Shown here: piece by piece, positions 37,958 through 47,800 of the stretch
Layout: each line of letters begins with the position of its first letter
How positions within the stretch are numbered: position 1 is the first letter of the stretch
Origin: Actinernus sp. WN-2022
Lineage: Eukaryota > Cnidaria > Anthozoa > Actiniaria > Actinernidae
Assembly: GCA_030867875.1 (NCBI GenBank)
Contig: JAOWCC010000577.1
Span: forward strand, 70,737,012-70,801,011
DNA length: 64,000 bases
Direction: 5' to 3'
Position numbers and translations under genes: made by a program
The notes under the pieces: model-generated
Told to the model about the DNA's origin: nothing
Seen by the model: only the letters and a program-made list of their open reading frames with translations
Database searches by the model: none

Positions 37958-40856
37958 CCCAGGACCTAGTAAAATTGGAAAACAAACTGGAAATAATGTC
38001 ACGATCGCTCACTTGAATGCACGATCTCTCAAATGTCGAGACCACTATATTCAATTGAAGGAGACAATAATTGACAAGAAGTTCGACATCTTCACAGTAT
38101 CCGAGACCTGGCTTGATAACTCTGTAACCGACCTCGAAATTGAAGTACCAGGGTACGATATTTACCGTATCGACCGCCTAAACAAGAGAGGAGGCGGCAT
38201 TTGCGCCTACGTTTTGCGGACCTACAAAACAGAGGTTCTGACCAACATCTCACAAATCGCGCCTTCTGGTTTCCACCAATTATGGCTAAAAATACAAGTC
38301 AGAAACCTGAAATCCTTCATCATCTGTACAACCTACAGACCCCCAGCCACTTCTTTGAGCTGTTTCGATATGGACCTTACAGATAATTATATTTATGCTT
38401 CGTCTTATAATGTACCTGTATACATACTTGGAGACCTGAACTGTGACATGGCGAGCATGGATACGGCTGGTTATAAAGCCCTTAATAACTTTTGTAGCTC
38501 TTACAATGTAACACAGCTCATAACCACGCCAACCCGGGTTACTGAGTCCTCTAGCTCAATTCTGGACGTTATTCTTGCATCTGACACGAAGCAAGTGCAA
38601 AAGGCCGCAGTGTTACAAAGCTCAGTCAGTGATCATGACCTAATTTATATCACTCTCAAACTGAAACAAATGCGCACCAAACCAGTGTACATTACTACTA
38701 GAAGCTTTAAACACTATAAGCCTGAGGCATTCGACAGGGATATTTCCTTAGTACCATGGTCCATTGTGGATATTTTCGACGATGTTGACGACAAACTCTA
38801 TGTATTTGATACATTATTCAACGATATTCTTGAACAACATGCACCTGTCAAAACTTTTAAAGTTCGCGGGAAACCTAACCCATGTGTTACTGACAATATC
38901 CGTGGATTAATGAAGACAAGGGATAAATGGCATAAAGCAGCTAAGAAAACAAATGATCCCTTGGCATGGACGACATATAGGTTCTTCAGACAGGAGGTAA
39001 AACGTGAAATTCGAATTGCAGAAAGGGATTTTGTCGCTGAGCAGATACAGAAAAATCCAAACAACACCAACAGTATTTGGAAAACAATCCGTCACTGCAT
39101 ACCAAACAAGTCTAAATCACAGCGTATCTTTAGCAAAGACGATAAAACTGTTGCTGACGAATTCAATAAGTTTTTCGTTTCTGTCGGTCAAACTACCATC
39201 GAGAATATCAAATCGCTGGCCAATGAATACAATATTGTGACAGGAAGCAGCGATAACTTCATCCCAAGAGAATACCAAACATGCGAACAATTCCCACTGA
39301 GCCCCATTGTTTGTAAACACGTCGAGGATATAATATTATCTATGCCCTCTAACAAAGCTCCAGGGATTGATAAGATTCCGATCCGTGTAATTAAGGACTG
39401 CTTAGGCCCTATTCTCCCAGTTTTTACTTCCATTGCAAACACTTCAATAGCCACCAACACCTTCCCTGCACAATGGAAACTAGCTGAAATTACTCCAATA
39501 CCTAAAGATGTAGACTATGAACAAGCGAATAAAAATAGACCGATTTCGCTCCTACCAATATTATCGAAAGTCTGTGAAAGGATCGTCCACAATCAATTTA
39601 CATCATATCTCATATCAAAGGGAAGGCTGTCAAATAACCAAAGTGGAAACAAGAAATTTCACTCTACAGAAACTTCTGTCATTGAAACAACAGACAAGAT
39701 TCTCCAGGCCATTAACAACAAAAAACTAACTGCTCTGGTTCTTTTAGACATGAGTAAAGCTTTCGACAGCGTCGACCACAAACTGATGATCTCTAAACTA
39801 CAAGATGTAGGGGCTTCACCTTCATGCACAGACTGGTTTCGTAGCTACCTGATTGACAGACGACAAGTTGTCCGAATTAACTCAGCCCTATCTGAGCCTC
39901 TTACTATGGTCAGCGGCGTGCCTCAAGGGAGCATACTGGCACCACTCCTATTCAGTATATATACGAATGATCTCACCTCTGTACCACAGAAATGTATTGC
40001 AACGAGTTATGTGGACGACACCAAACTACTTATATCATTCAATCTGAGAGAGAGGACATCTACAATAACTGATATAGAAGAAGATTTATTTAACGTCAGC
40101 AAGTGGTGCTGTCAGAACCGCTTATTATTAAACCCAGATAAAACTAAACTCTTAGTATTTGGTAGTAAACAGAAGATAGCTGAACTAGAATATTTTAAGA
40201 TTTCATTGCTAGGAAAGGAGCTGTTACCAGTATCCAGTGCCAAAGACTTGGGCGTGATCTTAGACACGAACTTAACCTACGACGAACACATTACTAAGAC
40301 CGTTTCTTCATGCTTTTCTCGACTAGCACAAATAAACCGTGTTAAACACGCGTTTAATAAGAACACTTTAATTACTGTTATTAATACATTAGTATTTAGT
40401 AAGTTGCTTTACTGCTCGAATGTATGGGCAAATACATCTAATAGAAACATACGTAAGCTACAATCATGTCAAAACTATGCCTGTCGTATTGTTAGCGGGG
40501 CCAAAAAGTATAACCATATTACACCTATACTAAAAGAGCTAAATTGGCTCCCAGTAGATAAGCTAGTGTATTTTAGAAGTGCCACTCTGGAATTCAAATG
40601 TATGACTGATTCCGCACCAGGTTATTTAATATCTAAATTCACGAAGCGCTTTAATATTAGTGGTCGTGAAACTCGAAACTCGCAATTATTACAAATCCCC
40701 TTATTCAAATCTGCGAGTGGTCAGAGAAGTTTTTATTACAGAACAGTAAAAATATGGAACTCACTAGATAATGAACTGAAATTAAGTAAAGACGTTTTAA
40801 GTTTCAAGCGAAAGCTGAAGAGCAAATTATATCAAACTCAAAATAGGTTAAATTAA
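37866..40856 (+). CDS. LINE endonuclease/reverse transcriptase with N-terminal 2A-like motif
   Basis: This is a 996-codon open frame; the first codon shown is GTG, so the true start is uncertain. Residues 26-34 read HDIELNPGP, the consensus of 2A ribosome-skipping peptides. An endonuclease/exonuclease/phosphatase-type domain follows (IAHLNARSLK, SETWLDN, RGGGICAY, TTYRPPA, ILGDLNCDM, VSDHDLIY), then a reverse transcriptase (KAPGIDKIP, NRPISLLPI, LLDMSKAFDSVDH, GVPQGSILAPLLF). The active-site motif YVDD is encoded at 40008-40019. The C terminus carries the usual LWNSL-type segment (KIWNSLDNELK). It is fully open from endonuclease to C terminus, so this is a young copy. It would nick target DNA and copy its RNA in place. 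Confidence 0.9.
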   Translation: MKRAKAATAYYGNSTASFRPIIQLIHDIELNPGPSKIGKQTGNNVTIAHLNARSLKCRDHYIQLKETIIDKKFDIFTVSETWLDNSVTDLEIEVPGYDIYRIDRLNKRGGGICAYVLRTYKTEVLTNISQIAPSGFHQLWLKIQVRNLKSFIICTTYRPPATSLSCFDMDLTDNYIYASSYNVPVYILGDLNCDMASMDTAGYKALNNFCSSYNVTQLITTPTRVTESSSSILDVILASDTKQVQKAAVLQSSVSDHDLIYITLKLKQMRTKPVYITTRSFKHYKPEAFDRDISLVPWSIVDIFDDVDDKLYVFDTLFNDILEQHAPVKTFKVRGKPNPCVTDNIRGLMKTRDKWHKAAKKTNDPLAWTTYRFFRQEVKREIRIAERDFVAEQIQKNPNNTNSIWKTIRHCIPNKSKSQRIFSKDDKTVADEFNKFFVSVGQTTIENIKSLANEYNIVTGSSDNFIPREYQTCEQFPLSPIVCKHVEDIILSMPSNKAPGIDKIPIRVIKDCLGPILPVFTSIANTSIATNTFPAQWKLAEITPIPKDVDYEQANKNRPISLLPILSKVCERIVHNQFTSYLISKGRLSNNQSGNKKFHSTETSVIETTDKILQAINNKKLTALVLLDMSKAFDSVDHKLMISKLQDVGASPSCTDWFRSYLIDRRQVVRINSALSEPLTMVSGVPQGSILAPLLFSIYTNDLTSVPQKCIATSYVDDTKLLISFNLRERTSTITDIEEDLFNVSKWCCQNRLLLNPDKTKLLVFGSKQKIAELEYFKISLLGKELLPVSSAKDLGVILDTNLTYDEHITKTVSSCFSRLAQINRVKHAFNKNTLITVINTLVFSKLLYCSNVWANTSNRNIRKLQSCQNYACRIVSGAKKYNHITPILKELNWLPVDKLVYFRSATLEFKCMTDSAPGYLISKFTKRFNISGRETRNSQLLQIPLFKSASGQRSFYYRTVKIWNSLDNELKLSKDVLSFKRKLKSKLYQTQNRLN

Positions 40857-41055
40857 TAGATGTAATTCAAATTATCATGTACACTGTAGTTGTATTGTAT
40901 TTGTATTTTGTCTTTGAAAAGCCTTTTTAAGGAAAGATAAATAAAGTATGAAGTATATGAAGTATGAAGTATTGTAGTGACTTAAAATGTATATTTTTGT
41001 TTTATTTCGCAGGTGAAATCAAATCACTCAAATTTGAACTTATTGTTAAAGTTAC

Positions 41056-43546
41056 TCATTCACTTAATCTTGGGAAAGGTGTGAGCTTGTTCCATCGTGG
41101 TTCATTGTAGAGTACTCTGGGGTACACCAATTCTGGAAAGATGTTTGCAAAGTAGAACTTCTGCAGTTGTTCTAACACACTGTCCCAGAAAGATTTATCA
41201 AAGGCCACTAACTCTGTGTGAAGCCATATACCATTTGATACGATGAAGTGACACTTACTGTAATTACTACAAAAAAGTTGCTGCTGAATTTGGCTGTAGT
41301 ATTTGTGCTTAGTATTTAGGTACATGTTAGCTCCATTCCTTTTGTAAATCCCTGTTCTGCAAAGAGTAACTTCCATTGATTCATCTTCTTTAGAAGTTAC
41401 TTTTTTCACTTCAACCAAATTACCACCAGGACTGGTGATACCATCAGGACTGGCTCCCAAGAAAGGGTGACTCTCTGATATGAAAAATCCACACTTCTTG
41501 ACAATATTCCCAGTTTCCTCACTGAACTTCTCGATGATCTTGGGTTCCATTTGAATCCCTTCCTTCATATACATGTAACCCGTTTGTACAATTGGCTTAT
41601 ACATAAGTAATTCAGAAATTGCCTTTGTTGGACTTGTTGTGTCCTTCATAAGACATCTTTTTGTCTTTGAGGCTGTTATTCTCGGCTTACGGACATTGTA
41701 CCACAACATAGAATTATGCTGGTCTCTGGTTTTCTTTTCAATGTCAACACAATATTTTGTGGAATCAAACAATTGTTTCTTGACTCTATCAGCCTTGCTT
41801 GCAATTTCCATCAATGACATTGGGTGGTACAACTTGTCAGGTGAAGTTAGTTTCCACTTAGATTCATCAGGGTCAGGGTTTTCTGATTCACCTCCTGGGT
41901 CAGTACATGTACCATCATTAGATGAGCTAGTGTCCTCTGGGAGATTGTGAGGCAATATTGTACTTAATGCCATGATTTTACCAGTCTGTTTTTCAAGTTC
42001 TTTTACCTTATCATAAAAATGTTTAAGGTCTTCACTGGTAGGTGTGGCTCTCTGATGGGGAGCTCGGACATCATTGCACTCCCTCGATACATGTTTGACT
42101 GTTCTACCATACTCATGTTTTTTGAATTTAACAGACTGAACTGGCTGAGGTTCTAATTTACGTTTCTTGCTAGGCACATTCCATGCACAGGGCTTTGATG
42201 TGCATGGAACATTATTTTCGTTTTCAACTGCCATGTCATCCCCCTTCCTGAAAGTCCCTTCTATTGCAAACAAAGTTGCTGCAAGATGGTTGCAGCGGCC
42301 ATCCACACCTGCTGGGCAGCCACACACAGCCTTAGTTATATCACCACCTGATTCCATGATAATCTTCACTGTGTATACTTTACCCTTTTTCATTGAGGGG
42401 ATTACCTTACTTTTAGCATAATGTCTATTATCATCCTTTTTTGAAAATATCTGAAGTACATGTTCAGATTTATAAAAAAATTTAGCCCTTAACAATTGGT
42501 TTTTCAGTTGATAGCTGCTTTTGGAGTTCTACATCATCTATCAAGTACTTCCAAATGTTACTGTAAGATAGTCTTGGAAGTTCAGATGTTCCACATTTAA
42601 ACCCAGTTGAAGGAAAGTTTTCATCCATCTCAGGGTTCATTTCCTTAGCTAGTCCAAGCTCTAATCTCTTTTTTGCTATATTTGCACCACCATCTGGGTC
42701 CACAATGTCATTTGCCAGTCCATTTTCAACATAGTTATTGACCCTACATAGGAAGAAACACATTCAATGTTACCATGAGGCTAATGATTTAAAGCCATTA
42801 AAGCTAATTATTTTTATTTTTGTCATGTTTTTATCTTTTATTATAATTACCGGCATGGTATAAAAAAAAAGATTGAATAATGATGGACTTCTGTTTGGAA
42901 ATGTTTTCAGAATTTTTATATAAGACACTGTTCAAAAATTAGCAGAGGGGTGGAGAAAGGGTAGGGTCATATTGGGGTATATTTTTGCCTCCAAAAAGAG
43001 GTCATAATCAAATTAAGCTGAAACACCGTAAAGGATGAGGGATAAAATTATTCTCTCTATGGAGGACCACGCTATTTTAGACCTTTTAATTTAATTTTCC
43101 AACCACCATCTCTGAATATTTCTGACCATCATACAGTCACTAATTTGCATACATTTACGGTGTTTGCAATGAAAAAAGTTAGCGATTGTCATTCGCTATT
43201 TTAGATATTACGTTTTCTCTGTTATCTTATTTGGTTTAAACGCCAATAGTTCTTTGCTCGGGACATTCATTTTAAGTTCGTTGAAGGGATAATAAGCACA
43301 CTTGCTGATGACAGCACTGATGTTTAAAAAAAATCCCACTTGAACAAACCTTGTCACGAGAACCTCTCGTTTTCCGGTAACTTTGGCACCACGACATGAC
43401 AACCAGCGCTTTAAAACAGCCATTGTGCACTGTTCGGCAGGTTTTGGAAGTGTTGCACCAGGTACATCCTTTTCTTCAAGTTTTAAAACCTCTGGGTTTG
43501 CAGAAGAAAACTCTTTGTCGTCTCTGTACTCCTCCACCGTAGACAT
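41056..43546 (-). pseudogene. SAP + SWIM + YqaJ nuclease protein of the transposon, one intron, frameshifted
   Basis: Exon 1 starts at ATG 43546 and contains a SAP-like DNA-binding motif ([20 protein letters not shown]). A donor site fits ACAAG/GTTTGT, with the intron beginning at 43349. The acceptor fits TATGTAG/GGTC, with exon 2 starting at 42743; phase is kept across the junction. Exon 2 runs to a stop at 42482, while the continuation is read in another frame from 42495. A one-base change in a T-rich run near 42470-42485 is the likely break. The downstream 479 codons have a SWIM zinc finger (CGCP...RCNH; C58, C60, C68, H70) and a YqaJ-type exonuclease domain (~262-430) with GASPDG and VEVKK. 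In ISL2EU elements this nuclease accompanies the transposase. Confidence 0.8.
42764..43349 (-). other. Intron of the YqaJ-type gene
   Basis: AT-rich, no conserved frame, bounded by plausible GT and AG splice sites on the minus strand (43349 and about 42744). The reading phase of the flanking exons agrees, which supports splicing. Confidence 0.6.
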
Positions 43547-43749
43547 CGTACCTCTTCCCCTCCGACAGGATAGTTCTTTACAAAATGATTTGCACTAGCT
43601 CTCGAAATTAATTTAGATACTTGAAGTTTCTTCTACGTAATCTCTATCCAACAGGGTGACTTAGATTTGAAAAAAAACTTTAAACCTATAAACAAGAATG
43701 GCTTTTAATTTAGTCCCGGTGTTTTCACATATGATTGAAATGAATTTGC

Positions 43750-43828
43750 CGCGTCCCTAAAATCAGCCCCAAAACTCCTTGCGGCGCGAGCTCGGCACCA
43801 GTCTCCCTTTGAACTTCGGAAAGGGCAA
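43750..43828 (-). repeat. Right terminal inverted repeat of the ISL2EU-like transposon
   Basis: Reverse-complement match to 35268-35345, with CGCGTCCCTAAAATC at the inner end and CTTCGGAAAGGG at the outer end. Confidence 0.85.
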
Positions 43829-43878
43829 TTGAGACAACGAATTGGAAGTTAGCGTGTTGGTTTTTGTGTAGTACACCA

Positions 43879-43905
43879 ATCTCTGGTGTACTACAATAAA
43901 TAAAA
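43879..43905. repeat. Short perfect hairpin
   Basis: GTAGTACACCA and TGGTGTACTAC form an 11-bp stem with a 5-base loop, in the ~90 bp between the transposon and the satellite array. Its role is unknown. Confidence 0.5.
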
Positions 43906-43914
43906 AACAAGTGT

Positions 43915-44343
43915 AAGACTTCATCACTGGAATAACAATGGTTATACTACAGTACCAATGTTATACCAATATTGGTTTGTTTAGAATACCAAGAATGAAA
44001 CATCACTGGAATAACAATGGTAAATGCTTGTCATACCAATATTGGAACACTACTGGTAGATCATTGGACACTAAATCACACTACCAAATTTATACCAATA
44101 ATAATAATTGGTTTGTTTAGCTAGAATACCAAGAATGAAATATCACTGGAATAACAATGGTAAATGGTCAGCTTGTGTTACCAATATTTATAATAATAAT
44201 ATTGGAACACTACTGGTAGATCATTGAACACTAAATCACACTACCAATGTTATACCAATATTGGTTTGTTTAGAATACCAAGAATGAAACATCACTGGAA
44301 TAACAATGGTAAATGCTTGTGATACCAATATTGGAACACTATA
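43915..44343. repeat. ~129-bp satellite array, left part
   Basis: Units contain CCAATATTGGTTTGTTTAG, AGAATACCAAGAATGAAAC and ACTGGTAGATCATTGGACAC. The same units resume at 61213 on the other side of the Polinton, showing that the element inserted into an existing array. Units here vary in length through small AT-rich insertions. Confidence 0.85.
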
Positions 44344-44515
44344 AGTAGTATGTAAAGTGGGCGTTCTGGCCCACCTTGAAATTGTTGTACAAGGAAGGGG
44401 GGCGTCGTTTCACTTCGTTTCACTCGCCCCCCTTCCTTGTACAACAATTTCAAGGTTTTCCAGAACGCCCACTTTACATACTACATATACACAATCTTGC
44501 CCAAGATTGTCACTC
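44344..44515 (+). repeat. Left terminal inverted repeat of the Polinton (172 bp)
   Basis: Identical to the reverse complement of 61041-61212. It contains an imperfect 140-bp palindrome (44345-44484), whose arms differ by a 4-base mismatch and a ~20-base asymmetric loop rich in TTTCACT. A second small hairpin follows (ACAATCTTG and CAAGATTGT, 44491-44510). Protein-primed replication would be expected to start at this terminus. Confidence 0.93.
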
Positions 44516-44535
44516 ACACATTCCAACCTACTAAT

Positions 44536-44572
44536 GATTTTTACTCAACATGACAGTACCACTTAAACATAT
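44536..44572 (+). promoter_or_regulatory. Upstream motif shared by the zinc-finger and polymerase genes
   Basis: The block TTTACTCAACAT, a spacer of ~6 bases, then ACCACTTAAACATAT ends 30 bases before the ATG of the small zinc-finger gene. A near copy stands at 44828-44860 before the polymerase gene. Repetition at the same position suggests a shared promoter class, but the function is inferred. Confidence 0.55.
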
Positions 44573-44602
44573 AGATTTACTAAGATACATAATCCATATG
44601 AG

Positions 44603-44812
44603 ATGGAGTGTGAAAAGTGTGGAAGAGTATTTAAGAGGAGTTGGAATCTGAAACGCCATCTAGAGAATCGTGAAACTCCGTGCGTTAAGGTCCCAAAGCA
44701 ATACGTTTGTGAGAGTTGTGGCGGAGAGCTAAGCTGCTACTCTGCCTTGTGGAGACATAAGAAGAAGAACTGTCCTACCTACCACCCTAAACCCATCGTT
44801 AACGAAAACTAG
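44603..44812 (+). CDS. Small zinc-finger protein
   Basis: A 69-residue protein starting at ATG 44603. It has one classical C2H2-like finger (CEKCGRVFKRSWNLKRHLENR, residues 3-23) with a Cys a few residues later. A second Cys/His unit (YVCESCGGELSCYSALWRHKK, about 34-54) follows. This points to DNA or RNA binding in the nucleus. It lies first in the element, 77 bp ahead of the polymerase gene on the same strand, and the two share an upstream motif, so they may be expressed together as early genes. An exact family is not recognised. An alternative ATG at 44598 is in another frame and leads nowhere. Confidence 0.75.
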   Translation: MECEKCGRVFKRSWNLKRHLENRETPCVKVPKQYVCESCGGELSCYSALWRHKKKNCPTYHPKPIVNEN

Positions 44813-44827
44813 GCACACACGCACGCA

Positions 44828-44860
44828 TTTACTCAATATCGTATAACCATTTAAACATAT
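44828..44860 (+). promoter_or_regulatory. Second copy of the shared upstream motif
   Basis: TTTACTCAATAT, a short spacer, then ACCATTTAAACATAT ends 29 bases before the polymerase ATG at 44890. It differs from the copy at 44536-44572 at only a few positions, although the surrounding sequence is unrelated. Confidence 0.55.
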
Positions 44861-44889
44861 GATCAACTATAGTATACACCCACCCCAAT

Positions 44890-47800
44890 ATGGAACACCT
44901 CACATTTGAGCGAACCCATCGGACCATCGGTAAGTATCTACGTGGGTGGCAGATGTACGTTCCCCCGGGCCACGAACTAGGTGTTGACCCAAGGGCCTTC
45001 CTAGAAGGCACGCGCCACGATATTCATCAGAAGTTGGTGGAAGAAGTCGATGACCTACGTGGAGTGAAGTTCCAACTCGCTCTGAAGGTGATGCTACGGA
45101 AGGACCATCCGGACGGTAGAAATGAGTTTACTGACCCTACGATGCGTCATAGCCAGGAGATTGTCATGCAGACAGACGAGATTCATGAGGCCTTAGACAG
45201 AGCCATCCCAACGATTCTAGAGCATCTCGAGAAGTGGACGAATAAAGGCTCTGGATGGGTTGTCGACCACATCATCCTGCTCTATCTGAACATCGCTCTC
45301 TACCAACCTCTGAGAGGTGGATCATTCATCGAACTACCTCCGGAAGTTGCAAATAAGAAAGCCGTGATAAACGTAAAGAACAACGATGACAACTGCTTTC
45401 GTTGGACACTACGCTCAGCAATGTTTCCAGTTGCGAAACACCCACAAAGAACGTCGAAGTATCGAGAAGACGATGGGTTGAAATTAGATTGGCTTAGCCT
45501 ACCAACGCCAATCTCACAAATAACGCGCGTAGAGAAGCAGCTCGACCTAGCAATCAATGTCTTCGGCTGGGAGAAAGGTGTGGTGGTAGTCTACAGGATT
45601 AGCAGGCAACGTGGGGACATCCACCGCATCAACATGCTAATCATAGAGAAGTCCGGAAAGTACCACTATACCTGGATCAAGGACTTGAACCGCCTCCTCT
45701 ACAGTCATAGCAAGCACCACGGTAGGAAACATTTTTGCGAGCGATGCCTACATGGGTACTGCCGAGAAGACCTCCTCGAAGCCCATAAGCCCGAGTGTCA
45801 AGGTATAGGGGGAACCGCCGTGAGAGTGGAAATGCCTAAAGAGGGTGAAAGCAAGCTCTCCTTCCAAAACCACCACAGACAGCTACCAGCTCCATATGTT
45901 ATCTATGCAGATTTCGAGGCTTTGACAACGAAGATCGCAGGACCAGAGTTGGATCCCACAAAGAGCAACACTCAGAACACGCAACACCATGTGGCTTGTG
46001 GCTTTGGCTACGTCGTGGTGCGATGCGATGGTCATACAGAGCCTCCAGTCGTTTACAGAGGTCGGGATGCCGCAGAACGGTTCCTGGAGGCAATGCAACG
46101 AGAAGAATCTAGAATCAAAGTAGTTTTGATGACCCCAAAGGCAATACGGATGACCCCAGAGAATTGGTTTGCCCACGATACGGCCAGAATCTGTCATGTG
46201 TGTGAGGAGCCACTCTACGGTGACTCAGTTCGCGACCATTGCCACATAACAGGCAAGTACAGAGGCGCAGCCCACAATGCTTGTAACCTCAAGCTGCGGT
46301 TGAACCCCAAAACCACGACCATACCAGTCGTATTCCACAACTTGCGTGGTTACGACTCACATCTAATAATGCAGGCTATTTCCAAGACGAAGGGGCAGAT
46401 CACGTGTATCCCTAACAACACGGAGAAGTACATATCGTTCTCCTTAGACCAGCTGCGATTCATCGACAGCGCTCAATTCCTCTTAGAATCCCTAGACAAG
46501 CTGGTGTCAGCTAACCAACCAGAAGCCTTCCAGATTACTGCTCTGTATGAGCCTAGTGTAGAGCGGCAACGCCTGCTTTTGCGAAAAGGCATCTATCCGT
46601 ATGAGTATATGGATAGCTGGGATCGGTTTGCAGATCCACTCCCACCACAAGCCGACTTCTACAGCAAGCTATCAGCTGAAGGCATTTCCGAGGAGGACTA
46701 CGAACACGCTTTGATGGTCTGGAACACCTTCGGCTGTGAGAACATGGGAGATTACCACGACCTATATCTACGAACCGACGTGCTCCTTCTGGCAGACGTC
46801 TTTGAGACCTTTCGGGAAACGTGTCTACGTCAGTATGGCTTAGATCCTGCACACTACTACACCAGCCCTGGTCTCTCTTGGGATGCGCTCTTGAAAGCTA
46901 CATGTGTGGAGCTCGAGCTGCTTGTGGACTATGACCAGCATCTCTTCGTAGAGAAAGGTCTACGTGGTGGAATATCTATGGTATCCAAGAGACACGCCAA
47001 GGCCAACAATCCTCTGGTTGAGTGCCACGACCAATCCAAGCCCACGACGTACATCCAGTACCTCGATGCCAACAACCTATATGGATGGGCGATGAGTCAG
47101 CCACTACCAACGGGAGGCTTCGGGTGGGTAGAGGACCTTCAAGGACTCACCAATACCATAGTGGACTTTCCATCCGACAGCCCCAAGGGCTACATACTAG
47201 AGGTGGATCTCGAATACCCACAAGAACTCCACAACGCACACAATGCCTATCCGCTAGCACCAGAGCGCATGAAGGTCCCAAAAGAGTGGATGTCCGAATA
47301 TCAGCGCAACCTCAAAGGTACGTCGATAGAGGTTGAAAAGCTTGTGCCAAACCTCCACGACAAAGAGCGGTACGTACTCCACTACCGCAATCTACAGCTT
47401 TACATATCCCTAGGCATGCATCTAAAGAAGATTCACAGAGCGCTACGATTTGACCAAAGTCCATGGATGGAGCCTTACATCCGAAAGAATACTGACCTTC
47501 GTAAACTGGCTACGAGCGACTTCGAAAAGGACCTGTACAAGTTGATGAACAACAGCGTCTTCGGTAAAACCATGGAGAACTTACGTAAGCGCGTAAATGT
47601 CGATCTAGTGCGTGCCAGCGAAGAGGACAAACTTAGACGTCTGATTGCTAGCCCAACCTTCGCACGGGCAAACATCTTCGATGACGATCTGACAGCCCTG
47701 CATATGCATAAGAGTCGACTAACTTTGAACCGTCCAGTTTACGTGGGGATGAGCATTCTTGACCTCTCAAAACATCTGATGTACGACTTCTATTACAACC

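Larger units (their letters stand above)
37590..40975 (+). mobile_element. CR1/L2-type LINE inserted in the ISL2EU-like transposon
   Basis: This element contains a 5' leader, a 996-codon endonuclease + reverse transcriptase frame and a 3' end built of short repeats (ATGAAGTAT repeated at about 40945-40973). Repeat-type 3' ends rather than polyA are typical of CR1/L2-like elements. The 5' boundary near 37.59 kb is an estimate. It separates the transposon's two genes and so inserted later. Confidence 0.85.
35268..43828. mobile_element. ISL2EU-like DNA transposon (8.6 kb, carries a nested LINE)
   Basis: The left end (35268-35345) and the right end (43750-43828) are inverted copies of about 79 bp, starting TCCCCTTTCCGAAGTTC on the left. 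Inside lie a plus-strand THAP + DDE transposase and a minus-strand SAP/SWIM/YqaJ nuclease gene. That gene pair is characteristic of the ISL2EU (IS4EU) superfamily. AT flanks both ends and fits the 2-bp duplication known for the superfamily. Curiously TGAGACAAC also flanks both sides within a few bases. A ~3.4-kb LINE between the genes post-dates this insertion. Both genes carry frameshifts, so this copy is probably dead. Confidence 0.8.

Noticed and set aside
44357..44566. 69-codon plus-strand frame over the left TIR and its 72-codon counterpart over the right TIR
   Set aside because: Both read the same inverted repeat and palindrome; no protein-like features.
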